DNA from: Aquilaria yunnanensis
Taxonomy: Eukaryota; Streptophyta; Magnoliopsida; Malvales; Thymelaeaceae
Reading direction: 5' to 3'
Assembly (NCBI GenBank): GCA_039654915.1
Contig: CM077599.1
Coordinates: 8,868,501 to 8,932,500 of the forward strand
Length of the DNA stretch: 64,000 nucleotides
In this document: piece by piece, positions 1 to 12,092 of the stretch
How positions within the stretch are numbered: the first letter of the stretch is position 1
Layout of the letters: each line of letters opens with the position of its first letter
The notes under the pieces: generated by a model
Database searches by the model: none
What the model was told of the DNA's origin: nothing
What the model saw: only the letters and a program-made list of their open reading frames with translations
Made by a program: the position numbers and the translations under genes

Positions 1-290
1 GGCATGACTAGTAATATACTCGCAGAAAAAAAACAAGCAAACCCACTCCACTAAGCTATATATGCCATTTTACATTTCATCAGCTTATCAAGGAGCAATG
101 TACATCACAAGACATAAAACAACTCTCTAGGAGAGTATACATGACATATAATATAACTCAACAAACCAATCAACAGCATTCCACGTATTGCTTTTTTTCT
201 TTCTTTGAGAAAAAAAATTGCCATACATGTATATAGTTTACCCTATTGTGTACTTTGATTTGGAGTGAAATGAGCAAACTCAGAACTTAC
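1..290 (-). other. partial intron after MYB exon 2
   Basis: AT-rich sequence downstream (minus strand) of the GTAAGT donor at 290-285. No further MYB exon is recognisable before the window edge. If the donor were not used, the frame would stop at once (TGA at 282-280). Confidence 0.6.
259..279 (-). promoter_or_regulatory. degenerate miR159/miR319-like target site
   Basis: Read on the plus strand, this stretch starts TTTGGAGTGAAATGAGC and resembles miR159 itself (TTTGGATTGAAGGGAGC at the same positions): 15 of 21 positions agree, with the 3' end unmatched. The minus-strand transcript would therefore contain an imperfect miR159 site. GAMYB transcripts are the classic miR159 targets. The site falls just after the predicted donor, so it is in an intron or, if the intron is retained, in a 3' UTR. 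It may be a decayed site or coincidence. Confidence 0.25.
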
Positions 291-1565
291 CAGTGGGACA
301 GACATTCCTGTCTTTCTCATTAACCATGTCCGTATTGCTCTGCGCATCTCCAAATAGAGACTGAGAACCCATCAAAAACTCATCAAGACATGCACCATTT
401 CTCTGATCTTTGTCATTACAATAATTAGTGGAATCATGGGGCAGGCTAATGCCACCCATGAGCAATGAGCTATAGCTCAAACCATCGTCGCATGGTGGAG
501 AGAACTGGCCGTCCAAGTTTTGATTAGTACCGTACAGAGCAGTTGAAAAGGAAGGAACTTGAGACAACGGAAACACTAATCTTCCCTTGTCGGTGTGGTT
601 GGTCTTGTCGCAATATTGGAAGTTGAAGTTATTGTTGGTGTTGTTGATGTAACTCGGTATTATGGGATGGTGATTCCCATAGGTATCGAAAGTGAAATTA
701 TTAGGAGAGAAATTGTAAGTGGTATGTCCACTAGTCTTTTGGCGTTGAGAAGGAGGCAAACTGGAATTAGGCGGAGAACAACAAGAAATAGGTCTCTTTC
801 GGCCTGCCAATAATTGGTCAAATGGGTCGCGGTGGAATTGTTGTTGCTGGACATGGTGACAAAATGCAGGTGTTGCCTCTTCTCTAATATTCTCCTGAGG
901 GTAAATGGGTAGACCAGCTCTCTGCCTTCGTTTTAATCTAGTATTCCAATAGTTTTTTATCTCGTTGTCCGTCCTCCCCGGTAACTGCATACAAGTTTTC
1001 TTGCAATATTAACATATATATAGTACAGTATATGGCAACATAATGGGTATATATATAGGTAGCAAGTTGTTTCTCTCTTTTTTCCTTTGGTGGCATAAAA
1101 TGTTTTAAAAGCTATCCCATTTTAGCCCGGACATCTCTATGAAAATTACAAACATTGATGATTTAGAAGGAAAATTTTATTGTGATGTCCCCATCTCATG
1201 GTGCTGCTGATTTGAGATTAATGATTACGCAAGTTAAGTTGGGAGCCAGTTTTGTTAGTTGGTGATGAAATGAACCAAACCTGAGCGGCCATGCGGGCCC
1301 ATTTGTTGCCAAGTTTGGCGTGAAGTTCGATAATGGTGCGCTCCTCCTCGGGGGAGAAAGCGCCTTTCTTGAGATTGGGCCTCAAGTGGTTGGCCCAACG
1401 GAGGCGGCAGCTCTTGCCGCACCTCATGAGCCCAGAGTTCTTCTGCACCGAATTCCAATTCCCCTCCCCGTGCTTCTGCACGTACTCCGCTAATATGGCA
1501 TCCTCCGCCGCCGTCCACGGCCCCTTCTTCATCCCCTGCCCGCCGCTCCCCTCCTTCTCACTCAT
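291..1565 (-). CDS. R2R3-MYB transcription factor, GAMYB-like (5' part)
   Basis: Two coding exons on the minus strand: 1565-1281 (95 codons, phase 0) and 984-291, joined by a GT-AG intron (985-1280). A donor GTAAGT follows at 290-285, so the gene continues past the left edge. The start MSEKEGSGG is chosen because it lies just before the R2 repeat; the frame stays open upstream to 1715, but that stretch looks like a leader. R2 (about residues 13-65) has Trp in GPW, GNW and LRW. R3 (about 66-115) begins [11 protein letters not shown] and contains KWARMAA and the [16 protein letters not shown] recognition helix. The sequence after R3, QRAGLPIYP, is characteristic of the GAMYB subgroup (MYB33/65/97/101/120), nuclear regulators of gibberellin, anther and pollen-tube programmes. 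The remaining C-terminal region, rich in Asn, Ser and Gln, fits an activation region. The exact paralogue cannot be assigned. Confidence 0.92.
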
Positions 1566-2338
1566 CTTCTTATGTCTTTTATATTGATTACTCCTATATA
1601 TACACGCACCCGCACAAGTATCTAGTTCGATTTTTCGTCGCCGCCAGCCACCAGCCCCCAAACCCTGTTCCTTGGTTTGAGGTTGCTCTGGCTTGGGTCC
1701 CAAATTATGTGTCAATGCTGCGCAATTCTACCCTGCGTCGATGTGTTTTTGCTCTTTACTCTTTTAAAAAAAAGGGGGGGGGGGGGGGGGGTTAAAGGTT
1801 TAGAAGCACTACCGGATGATCAAATTAATCGTCAATATGTAGGTAGTGTTAATTTTGTGTCCCCTCCCTCCGATGGTGAGAGAGGTGAAAGAGAGGGAGT
1901 AGTTTAGTTTAATGAATGATTGAGCCCTGTTTGCGTTGGTTTTGGAGGGTGGGATTAGAAAGGGAAGGGGGCATTTGAATTTGGGGGCGGGGGAAGTTAG
2001 AGAATGCTTTTGGAGGGATGCATGGAATATACAGGGAAATTAAGGAGGACTAAGTGCGGAAGAATGGAAGGAAAACAGGGCTGCCAGGGTGCCTTTTTTC
2101 TGGGGCACAACCTGCGTTTAGGATTACAGGCCTTACCTTTCATTTCGCTCCGACTTTCATGCTTTACACTACATTATGTTTCTTTCTGCTTTCCAATCCA
2201 AGTTTATTCTTTTTTAATGAAAAAAAAATCAAGTCTCTTCTAATTTATAGATTGCTATGCAACCTGCGCAAAAATCAATACTTTAATATGTAAATCATCA
2301 TAAAATGTCACAATCTTACCGTATATGTTGTACCAATC
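1566..2338. other. MYB upstream region, no gene
   Basis: Contains the probable MYB leader and promoter (a TATATATA-like stretch near 1592-1602 on the minus strand), a G18 homopolymer, and no coding sequence that I recognise. Confidence 0.4.
1774..1791 (+). repeat. poly-G tract (18 G)
   Basis: Uninterrupted run of 18 G preceded by 8 A, about 210 bp upstream of the MYB start. The length could be a sequencing artefact or a true homopolymer. Confidence 0.8.
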
Positions 2339-2840
2339 GGCCCATATTGGTCCTAACAAATTTAATTTTAGGCCTAACAAATTTGTCATATTTTTTTCAT
2401 TTGAGTCCTGAAAGTTTTAAATTTTTTAAATCAGTTCTAAAACTTTGTTAAAGTGTTAACAATTATTCTTATACTTATTGAATGACAATTACTAAACATG
2501 AATATGCTTTATAGAGGAAAAAAATTGATAATTTAAATGGTTCATTAATTGTCAAAAAATTATTCTCCATTATAAATTTATTATAATATAGTTAATAAAT
2601 TTTTTAAACTGTAATTTTTTTAAAAAAGTTGGTTTCAAAATCTATCAATTCGAGGGCTAACTATTTATACAGTTGCAAAATTTTCGAACTCATTTAGAAA
2701 AGTAAAAGGTTTTAACACTAATTGTTTATGCAATTGTAAAATTTTAGAACTCATGTAGAAAAGTAAAAAAAAAACAGAGAGGACTAAAATGTAAAAAAAT
2801 GTAAAGTTTTGGAACTAAAAGTTTACTTTTCCCTAAAAAG
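2339..2840. mobile_element. degenerate TIR element (MITE-like)
   Basis: Left sequence (from about 2345, GGTCCTAAC, then CATTTGAGTCCT and CAGTTCTAAAACTTT) is partly matched in inverted orientation by the right side (CATTTTAGTCCT and GAGTTCTAAAATTTT on the minus strand near 2790-2740). Internally, a segment at about 2665-2710 is repeated at about 2725-2770 (both contain AACTCAT, then AGAAAAGTAAAA). Ends and TSD are not clear. Confidence 0.3.
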
Positions 2841-2889
2841 GAATGTGAACGAACATATCTTTCATGATAACAGCAACAAATTTGTCCGC

Positions 2890-2960
2890 AACACGTAGCT
2901 CAGTTGACAGCGTGCTCGAACATCCATCTCCGTTAACAGGGTTTGAGTCACACTATGTAC
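2890..2960 (+). mobile_element. tRNA-derived SINE-like relic
   Basis: A-box-like GTAGCTCAGTTGACAGCG (2895-2912) and B-box-like GGGTTTGAGTC (2939-2949) at tRNA-like spacing. It is too diverged to be a tRNA gene: no matching acceptor stem or anticodon arm. A SINE head or old tRNA fragment is the best reading. Confidence 0.3.
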
Positions 2961-3184
2961 TTTGTACATGATTCTTTGTTAATTTGTAACTTGATGCCTT
3001 CAAGGTTTCAAGAAGTAGATAGATATACTCCCAACTTTCCTTGATATCTCTCTAATACCATATATACCTTATACATGTTTCTAAATATGTGTGTGTGTGT
3101 GTGTAAACCAACAACAGATTCATACGAATTGGTCCATCCATGCTGGCTACTAAATGTGTGCAAAATTATATTGCCAACTAAATA

Positions 3185-3406
3185 CTACCTCCTCAAGTTT
3201 TTTTTTTTGCACCATTTCAATATTTTTATCTAAGTTTGACTTAAATTTTATTTATATTAATATTAGGTAAAAATTTTAGAAAAAAATATATTTAAAAACC
3301 ATAAGTTGTGTAGTTTCTAAAATAAAATTTTAAATTTTTTTTATCAAATATTAATGTAAATAAATTTAAGTCAACAAACTAAAATCGTGGAAAATGAGGG
3401 AAAGAG
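3185..3406. mobile_element. Stowaway-like MITE (222 bp)
   Basis: Flanked by TA on both sides (3183-3184 and 3407-3408). The left end reads CTACCTCCTC and the right end, inverted, CTCTTTCCCTC, close to the CTCCCTCCGT ends of plant Stowaway (Tc1/mariner) MITEs. The TIRs extend inward with shared TTGACTTAAATTT and ATTAATATT blocks, so the element could fold on itself. It has no coding capacity. Confidence 0.6.
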
Positions 3407-3600
3407 TACTAGTTATATAATTATTTTTTCAAAAGTAGTACTGCTTATATATCCTTTTCCTTTTTTTTATAATAGTCAAACAATTTATAAAAAAAAAAAT
3501 AATGATTATAATATTAAAAACACTAATGTATTTTCTAATTACTGAAATTGAACGTAAATGTGCAGTATTAAAAATAAAATTGTTTTAATAAATGTGAATA

Positions 3601-4541
3601 TACTACAAGAGAATATATATAAGAGTAACTGAAAATTGTGACTGAATTTTTAGTCGCAGCTGACATCAATAATTATTCAGTCACTCAATTGTAGGTCATA
3701 AGCAGAGAGCAACTGACTAGCCATTAAAAAATTCAATAGCTTTTGAATCAATTGCTGGTCAGTCACTTCATTCAAATATAGCACAATGTGAATGTTTTAT
3801 TTCTAAATTATCTCTCTCTCCCCAACTTCATCTTTGATTTGCTCTTCCTCTCTCTCTCCCCACTTTTATTTCCAGTCTCCTCTTTGTCTCCTTCTTGTTT
3901 GCTCCGATCTCCTCTCTCTCTCCTGCTCGTTTTCCTCTGATCACCTCTCTTTCCTCCGTCTCCGACCAAAGCAGCCTCTCCTCCTTCACCGACAACAAGC
4001 TCCACATGTAGAGACTCCCTCTTGATTTGCCTCAGATCCGGGCTTGATTTGTAAACCGACCTTATTTTCCCTCAGATCCGAGCTTCTTCACGCTTTAATC
4101 CCTCATTTTTTTTTTCAACTTTCTATTCGGTTTTGAAAAAAGTCACTGAAATCGAAGGCTGAAAAATTGGCTTCAATGACAACATGTGTGTGTATGTTGA
4201 GCCTTAGAGAATTGCGGCATCAATTCGTCTAGACCCGGCGTCCTGACAAGTGTGTGTATGTTGAGCACCATTGGCTGATGGCAGTGTTCATGTGTCAATT
4301 CATCAAGCCCCATACATGAAATTAAAGGAAATAGAATTTTAAAATAAATGAAATAAAACTAAAAACATAAAATAGAATCTAAAATAAACCGAGTGACTGA
4401 ACTATTCAGTTGCTCAAAGTAGTCGCTCATTATTCATTCTTGACTAATGATTAGGTTTATTGCAATTAAAATTTTCGATGGCTTTGAGTCACTGGTTTCA
4501 ACTGGATGTTTAGTCACTTTTTCTACTTTTATCTTGTAGTA
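3601..4541. mobile_element. non-autonomous CACTA element (941 bp)
   Basis: The left end TACTACAAGA and the right end, inverted, TACTACAAGA match the CACTACAAGAAAA ends of En/Spm (CACTA) elements with C changed to T at the first base. A 3-bp target duplication ATA lies on each side (3598-3600 and 4542-4544), the length expected for CACTA. Subterminal regions carry several short repeats in both orientations (GTGACTGAA, CAGTCACTC, GAGTCACTG, AGTCACTTTTT), as expected of transposase-binding sites. The interior has a CT-rich block and no transposase. Its subterminal motif differs from that of the large element at 54972, so it belongs to another family. Confidence 0.78.
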
Positions 4542-5558
4542 ATATAATCATTTTTTATATAAACTAAGTATATGAAATATATTCATATATGGGGTGTATA
4601 TAAGATTAAAATTCTCAAGACAATTTATCAAGAAAAAAAAATTAAGACAAATATGAATCTCAAGTGAATGAGCAGAGCTGTTAATAATCAGAGTATGTGT
4701 AAGTGATTATAGTGAAATTTTATGCGTACGACACAATTTAAATATTATGTAACTTAATTTTATGGTTTAGATGTTCAAGTGCTTTGTGGGTTTAATTGTA
4801 TAATTCCATTTTAAGGGGGGAGCAGATGTTATTCTTGTGGATAAATAGACATTACACATGAGCTTAGCCACTGGCTAGTACCCATTTGTAATCCTTCTTA
4901 GTTTTAATTCAATTCTTTTGCAGTTAAAAAAATGGATAATAAGCATGGTAAGAAAACAATAGTATATGAAGTTATGTAGCTAATTAAACTTCATATTTGT
5001 ACATTAGACAATATTGAAGTGTGATTTTTTAGGAGAATGATAATGTGAAATGGATACAAAGGAAGCATATTTGAATTAAATCTGGTGATACCCACAAAAT
5101 AAAATAAAAATTAGCTCTCATAATTAAACTTGGACTTAAGCCTAACAAGACCAATTAGGCTTAAAAGACATTTAAACCTAGCCGACTATGCTGGCCCATG
5201 TAGGACAACAACCTACATCCTCCTAAAGGATAGGGATGGAGCCGAACTCACATAGGATAACTGCCCATCAAATTTAACGATGATCACACTATAGGATTTA
5301 CTGTCTCATCCAATAGCCTTCATTGCACAAGCTTCTACCCCAAGGTCCCTTTAAATGCATTACTATTCATAAATGATATATTGATTGCTTTTTTTTTCAG
5401 TTCTATTATCTTGAATTATTACTTACTTGAGCAACATAGTACTTTCATCAGTACCCATTCTAACACCCATTCCGTTGCTCGTAGATCAAGGTCCATTTCA
5501 CTATTACCAAGATTGAGACCCGAGGTCCTTAGCATATTCAAAAACTCTATAAAGGATG
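4542..5558. other. AT-rich spacer, no gene
   Basis: AT-rich sequence followed (5110-5350) by less AT-rich text that may be an old repeat fragment. No convincing ORF, RNA gene or element ends. Confidence 0.35.
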
Positions 5559-5568
5559 GTTTAAATTT

Positions 5569-6965
5569 GGGTAAATCTTTCAAGAGTTCCTTAACTTACT
5601 TTCATGTTCAAAATGAGTATTATACCTTAAATTTATCTCATCGAAGTATCCAATCTCATTATGCGCATCTTGATTGGTTATTTTTCATCCATTTCATTAT
5701 TCAAAATAGATGAAAATCATTGTAGTGTCCTATTTTAGCCTAATTAGCAGCTAATGACACCTATGTGGATCACATCTGTCATCAACATCAATGATGTGCC
5801 ATTAATTAAGACTAAAATATTTTTAAAAATAACAATTTAGGTCCTCTAGCTTTTCCACTCAATAATTCTAGACCTAAACTTTTAAATCTACTATTTACAC
5901 CCCTAATCTCATTTAATGAACAAGAGACAATTTCTAAACCTTAAACTTTTCAATTCCAATCAAACGAACAACTCAACCACCAAGTAAAATCAAATGAATG
6001 AATGAATTAGATAAACAATGATTGAAGGTATTAGGATCTGATTCATTTTGGATACGTAGAAGAAAATGGAGAAAATGTAGCATGTTCATCACAATTCAAT
6101 CTAACAGTGAGTGGGCCTGTTCATCGCTCAAATCCGAGCGTTTGTGTCAATGATGACGGTGATGGCGAGATGGTGATTCTAGCTTTCGTCTCCTGGAAGC
6201 ATAAAGAGTCGTTAGTTCTAATTTCAAACCTATCGACCCCATTGGTATAAAGGGCTGCTAGATATGCTCTTGAATTATGGTGGTCTTTACGGGGTGGGTT
6301 CAATGCCGACTTCGAGAAATGGCGATGAAAATGACGACAAAAGCTCGAATTGACAAAGAAATTGCTAGAATTAGTGGAGGAAGGGATCGATTAGGAGAGA
6401 TGAATCGACTTGATGGAGAAAAGGTTGGATTCAAGCGGATGGCAATGGATTCGTCTTCCCTATTTTGAAAAAATCATTATTTGTCTTCCCTTTTATCACC
6501 GTTTCTGAGGAACAAAAGAACAAACATCCTCGACAAAATTGAAAGGGAAATCAGGAAGGAAATCAAAAGGGAAATTGGGAAGGAAATCAGAAGTGTGGTT
6601 CACCAGAGTGGGAAATTGGGAAGAAAAGACGTGAGAGAGAATGAAATTTTCAAGGAGAAATCGAGATTTAAGAGAAACAACAGAAAATAGGAAGTTGGGG
6701 TTAGTTGAATTTGAGGTTTAAAAATTTTGAGGGTTAAAATGATTGATTGGAAAATTTTTAAGTACCAATATTGTTATCTTATATTTATTTCAATGTTAAT
6801 TAATGTTATATCAGCAAAATCCATCCATTTTGGAGGTGAAATGGACAAAAAGTACTCAATTAGGGCACGCAACATGAGGTAAGGTACTTCGATAGGATAA
6901 CCTTAAGGTAGTGTATTCGTTTAGGATATGAAAATTATCTAAAGGACCTCTGGTGGAATTTACCT
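5569..6965. mobile_element. MULE-like element with ~135-bp TIRs (1397 bp)
   Basis: A perfect 10-bp duplication GTTTAAATTT flanks the element (5559-5568 and 6966-6975). The left end GGGTAAATCTTTCAAGAG pairs with the inverted right end AGGTAAATTCCACCAGAG. Similarity continues for about 135 bp, including shared CTCATCGAAGTA / CCTATCGAAGTA and TCCATTTCA blocks. Long TIRs with a 9-10 bp TSD indicate a Mutator-like element. The interior has no transposase. The segment 6120-6470 is less AT-rich and could be captured host sequence, but I do not recognise it. Confidence 0.75.
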
Positions 6966-6978
6966 GTTTAAATTTTAA

Positions 6979-7326
6979 GAGTCAATTCATTTTATTTTAA
7001 GTCAATTTAATCAAAAAATGACTTATTTTTATTTTTTACATTTTTTCCACCTGGAACTAATTTTATTTAAAATCCAATACTATATAGGTGTAATAATCCA
7101 CTAAAAATATAATTTTTTTAATTTTACTATATTTTTATGATTTTCTATTTTTAAGCATCGAAAAGAAAAATTTATAAAAATTTAATAATATTTTGAAATT
7201 TTACTTTAAAATGGATTATTACATCTATATAATATGTTTTTAAATGAAATTGGTTCAAGGTAAAAATATAAAATTAAAAATAAGTCATTTCAGATCAAGT
7301 TTACTTGAGTTAAAATTAATTAAGCT
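6979..7326. mobile_element. fold-back MITE (~350 bp)
   Basis: The two halves are inverted copies: AATGACTTATTTTTA, GTAATAATCCA and ATTTAAAA blocks occur in the same order from each end. It starts about 13 bp after the preceding MULE. Termini near GAGTCAATTC and (inverted) GAGCTTAATT; the TSD is unclear. Confidence 0.5.
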
Positions 7327-7919
7327 CTATGATAATTAGTTGACATGTATCATGTTAGAATAAAACATCACACATTGAGTACCTTTATACATCATTGTTC
7401 CAAAACCTTTGAAGCATCTGATCTGACATAAAGATTAATAGAGAGAAAAAAAAATTATGTGTTATTTTCATTATAACCTTAAATTTTTATACATAAACTA
7501 GGAAAGTTAAAAAAATGAATATTTAAATGATAGTTTAAGCTTTGAATGATAATATAGTAAAGTCATTCACTAAATATGAAAACATTGTAAATGTTTGATA
7601 GTTAAAAATATAATATGTTGTAAATATTTTGAAATAGATCGAGTATATCTGTATGATTTAGTTTAAAAAAAAAAAAAGTTTTGATAGGGTCGTTTCAAAT
7701 ATGCAAATGAAATGTATTCCTACAACTAAATACATAAACTATAGCATATTTGGTAAACATACCGAAAAATTGAAGTCGATTATAGTACGTCCAGCTCTTA
7801 TAAGTTATAAGAGAATGATACATCCATAAATATCTATATTAGATTTGCTTGCATATATATTTAGCATTTTCCAATTTACATTAGTATCGTAAAATATCTC
7901 AGGTCTTCTGTTTTTAATT

Positions 7920-7929
<10 letters not shown>

Positions 7930-7958
<29 letters not shown>
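7930..7958 (+). repeat. poly-G tract (29 G)
   Basis: Uninterrupted run of 29 G directly after a T-rich stretch. Such runs are rare in plant DNA and prone to length error. Confidence 0.8.
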
Positions 7959-7960
<2 letters not shown>

Positions 7961-9104
7961 TAAGATTTTAGAACTCAGTAATGGAGATTAGGTAATAGGG
8001 TGGGGGTGGAGATCACGTAAAGGGCTGAGTGGAAGAGTATAAGAAAAGGGCCCGACCCGGAGACTGGTCGGAAGCAGATAGAAAGGAAAATGACAGGAAA
8101 ATTAAAATCAAAGGGACAATCAATTGGATGCTTCCAAATCAAAACGGATCCGGCAAGTGGGCCTCCGTTTTTAATTTGGGGAGGGGTCGAAGGTGGCAGA
8201 GAGGAGAGAGGAGGTGGCAACTTATTAAATATCATATCAAAAATCTACCAAATTCACATTTGCGTCAATCAATTCAGCTACATGTATTCTCCGACTTGGG
8301 ATCTGTGATGCCTCTCTCACGTCACTTTAACGTCCATCGCCTATTTATTCTTATCCCTCCTTCTTCGTCTTGGTTATATAAACTACATAATTCAATTGTG
8401 CCTGAAGTTTAGTATTATATGTGTGCACACCCAGCATTCCTAGGTACTCCTGGTTATATGTACACTTATGAAATTATTAATTCTTGTTGTGATGTTGGAC
8501 CACAAAATTTTGGCAAAACCCTACAGCCAATCATATATAGTCCTCTAACCTTAAATAGTTTAATTTTTTATTTGATCTCCTGAATTTTCAGACATTGATC
8601 TTGCTAACAAAATTTTTTAGCTACGCACCTGAATATTGGACATTTGTGAAACTATATCAGACACCGGAAGAACTATAATACAGATTTTATTAAACACTAA
8701 GGTTTTTTTTTTATTGTAACACTGAGGATTTTAACATTATTTCTTGAATGTCTAATTTCATTTTATAGATAGTTATTTTTATTTCATTAACTTAATAAAT
8801 ACTAGGGGTATCTAATATTTTACTTTTATGTGTATATAATTTTACGGAATGTTAAAAAAACATAATCGATGTGGAAAAATACCATCTCTGGTATTCTCTC
8901 TATAAACTACCGCCAGATTCTCAAATATTGCATGATGTGTAGATGCAACTATTTGGAATTGTCCCTTAGTTATATAAAACATGGGACATTTTTCTTCATT
9001 TTCACAACATTTAATTAGGATATTTGCCCTATTTTTAGTGTATGTTTCTCTTCCACATACGTATCATATTTTATGATTGCATACCTGCACGCATGCAATA
9101 TACA
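7959..9104. other. spacer, no gene recognised
   Basis: 7975-8412 is moderately GC-rich and open on the plus strand for 127 codons, but the translation has no recognisable domain and the start lacks context. The rest is AT-rich. Confidence 0.3.
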
Positions 9105-9240
9105 AGTTTTTTTTTTTAACAGCCAAGCAAATGCACTTTATTTCAAAATAACCAAGACATTAACAAATCTAAACAGAAACAAATAAAAAGGCCACACACT
9201 TGCCAGGAGTTAGATTGTGGATACCAAAATAGTAAATCAG
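9105..9240 (-). mobile_element. possible LINE 3'-end relic
   Basis: On the minus strand the sequence reads TGCATTTGCTTGGCTGTT then an A-run (plus-strand T-run at 9107-9117), resembling the tail of a 5'-truncated plant LINE. No coding part remains. Confidence 0.25.
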
Positions 9241-9639
9241 CCCCTAGATAAGTAGTTTGGATCGACTATAGTAATTTGCAAGTGGTGAAGCGTCATGCCT
9301 GCATGCATGTAATAAATTATATTGTCATTAATTTTAATAGGATATAAGATGGGCAATTCAATAAAATTTTAGTGATACTATTGATATAGAACACTAGTAA
9401 TTTACAAATTCACATTAAATTGAATTTTTGAGTTGGGCTAGTTCGCCTAATATAGGAAAAGTGGTAAATGTAGACAAAGCTTATACCGATGCCCATTTTT
9501 TGTACACAAAAAGTATCACACACACATTACACATATGTAGTTATAGTACAGAGTTGTTCCATGTATCTTGACTGCTCTATGAGCCCGAGTTTGTATAGCC
9601 CAAACCTTCATTCTTTTGTATCTTGACTTCTAATTTGTT

Positions 9640-9725
9640 CCATATTACATATTTGAGAGAATTTAAACCTCTAACCTCAAGAGTTAAAATGCATGCACCT
9701 CTACCAACTTAGCTCAACTGCTAAT
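9640..9725 (-). mobile_element. SINE-like relic with A and B boxes
   Basis: On the minus strand, AGCTAAGTTGGTAGAGGTGC (A-box-like, plus 9697-9716) is followed about 30 bp later by GAGGTTTAAATTC (B-box-like, plus 9659-9671). This is the arrangement of plant tRNA-derived SINEs. No flanking repeats were found by eye. Confidence 0.35.
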
Positions 9726-11640
9726 ATCTTTATCAAATTGAAGGAAATTGACTGAATCTGTGGGATGGAGGGCGTTTGATGGACACATTTGTTAATCTCA
9801 GGCCATCATTACTTATACAGGGATACACGCATGCAGAGAGGCATTCGCTGAAGGATAAAAAGGTCGGGCAAGGGGTAGAAAAGTAAATGCGGGCGGGCCC
9901 AAATTGAAAGTAATGGGCGTGGGATTGGATTGGGTTGCCGACGCGGCAGTTATGTAATGGCCCCCGCTTCACCACCGCCTCTCCCCTCAGTCAGTTCCCT
10001 TTCGTCCAAGCCATTCCGACTTCTTCACTGTCCCTTTTCCTCCTTGATCCCTCCCCATCAGTTTTTTCCCTGGCACATATATATATATGAGACTTTAATC
10101 CTTTTGTTTCATTAGGAATCTTTTTATTTTTCAACTTAAAGCATGACAAGATATTGTGTCTATATTAATTAGTATTATATATGGTTTTGGAGTATAAATT
10201 TTTTCCATTTTTTTCACAAAAAAATATAATTAATTAATTATTCCTTCACTTCCAAAATAAATTTTTCACATTTTTGAGTTATTTCATTTAAATTATTCAC
10301 CTGCATAATTAGAAATTCAATTTGATACATTGACAATTATACCTTAATTGCTTATATTAGAAACATAAATCACAAAAACATAGATATATGATGTAACAGT
10401 TAGAATGAGTATGATACTAATTTTACTAATGAAAGACTGCATTGTAGCTTTCTTAAACCATGAATTATTTTGGGATAATACCTTTCTCATTTTTTTATGA
10501 GTGGTCGTTCTTCGAAGTCTAGAAGATACATTTTTCACGTTAATTTAAATATAAAAATTATTAATGTTTGTTATTATTGAGGCCCTAAGATATATGTATA
10601 TGAGTTTAGGATTCGAATCTGAGCGCAGGATGAGTGCTAATTTCCCAGCATAACTTTCACTTAACTTGGTTTGTATGTAAGAATGTTTCTATCGTGAATT
10701 ATAATCTATATATGAGACTAGGTTTATATAATTACTTATATCTATATTCATATTATACATATTCATTCATAAAAATAAGAATTTTGTCACTTATATATAT
10801 ATATATATATTCATTTCATTTACTGCACACTATATATAGAGCTCAGAAAAAAAAAAGTCTAAATTCATTAACAAAAAGATATATCTAAATAAATTAGAAT
10901 CGTCAATGGACCACACCAAGAGTAAATCATAGACTAATTCATTACTTTCAATCAGTAATTAAAAAGGGTCTAATAATCACCAATGCCTGTTCATTTTGTA
11001 GAATTAATTTTGTTTCATTCTTCAATTTTTTTCTCCAGCATAGCAGACTTTGTTTTTCTATATTTACAAGTATAGCTAGATATAATAATTCATAGGTAAG
11101 TTATGCAGTCTCTGGAGACCCCCTAATATCAATTTTACACTTAATTATTTTGCTCATCCGTTTAATTAGACAATTAACTAATTTTCATGAACAAAGATTA
11201 CAATGTTTACACTAGTCCAGCAGTAAACCATAATTATAGTCAATCATGTTTGTCAATTATGAATAATCTTTTTAACAAACGTGAGCACTAGCTATATATA
11301 ATGCCGCCAACAAACGGCACTCCGATAATTTCATTAGTTTCCTGTGCATATTAATTTTTCAGGAAAAAAGAAAAGTGAATTTTAAAGTGCAACTTTGCGT
11401 AAGACCTATTCAATTTTTTGTTTCAAAGAAGAAATAAATAGTTGAAAAGTGTGGAAATTAAGAAGAAAATTATTATGGGCGACTTGACTGACTGCACTCT
11501 CTCACCTACTCTATTGATGACGATACCCAGCAGCATGTTATTCCTTTGGAGTCTCTATCTCTATGATTCAATCTGCTCCTCCCCGGCCAAAACCCTAAAG
11601 AGGCGACATTTATATTGCCTTTCAGATCCTGGCCCTTCCC
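9726..11640. other. spacer, no gene recognised
   Basis: 9750-10070 is GC-rich with no domain-bearing frame. The rest is AT-rich, with a B-box-like GGATTCGAATC near 10609 and a short TA run near 10795. Confidence 0.35.
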
Positions 11641-11674
11641 GGTCGACGACCTTAATTAATATAATTCTCACATG

Positions 11675-11679
<5 letters not shown>

Positions 11680-11733
<54 letters not shown>
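11680..11733 (+). repeat. (TA)n microsatellite
   Basis: About 54 bp of uninterrupted TA dinucleotides. Confidence 0.9.
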
Positions 11734-11736
<3 letters not shown>

Positions 11737-12092
11737 TACTTATATACGTACTAGTATTTATCCTAAAGGCTAAAACTAATTGAGCCTCCTTCGTTTTTCT
11801 CCAGGTGATTCTTCAATAACTGTACATTGCAATATATATACATCAGCAAGCAAGAAGAAACTAACCAATAATTACCTAGCCAGCTAGACCCTACCTTAAT
11901 TAGCCTAGCCTAGCCTGTAAAGTACTTGCAGTAGACATAATCGATCAGATATATATATATGTATATACTGTATATGATTAATTATGTAGCTACTTAATTA
12001 CTTCTTTTGTTAATTGAAAACAGAAAATATTTAAAGATGATGAATTCGACGGTGAAGCTAGGTAGCGTACCTAGCTATAATTAAGGAGCCGA

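Noticed and set aside
1333..1587. Plus-strand ORF opposite MYB exon 1
   Set aside because: Shadow of the MYB coding strand with no domain of its own.
2895..2949. Functional tRNA gene
   Set aside because: A and B boxes are present but the cloverleaf arms do not pair.
8029..8412. 127-codon plus-strand ORF
   Set aside because: No domain, no splice or start context, and it overlaps equally long frames.
11442..11783. 113-codon ORF
   Set aside because: Runs through the (TA)n microsatellite; Tyr-Ile repeats are an artefact.
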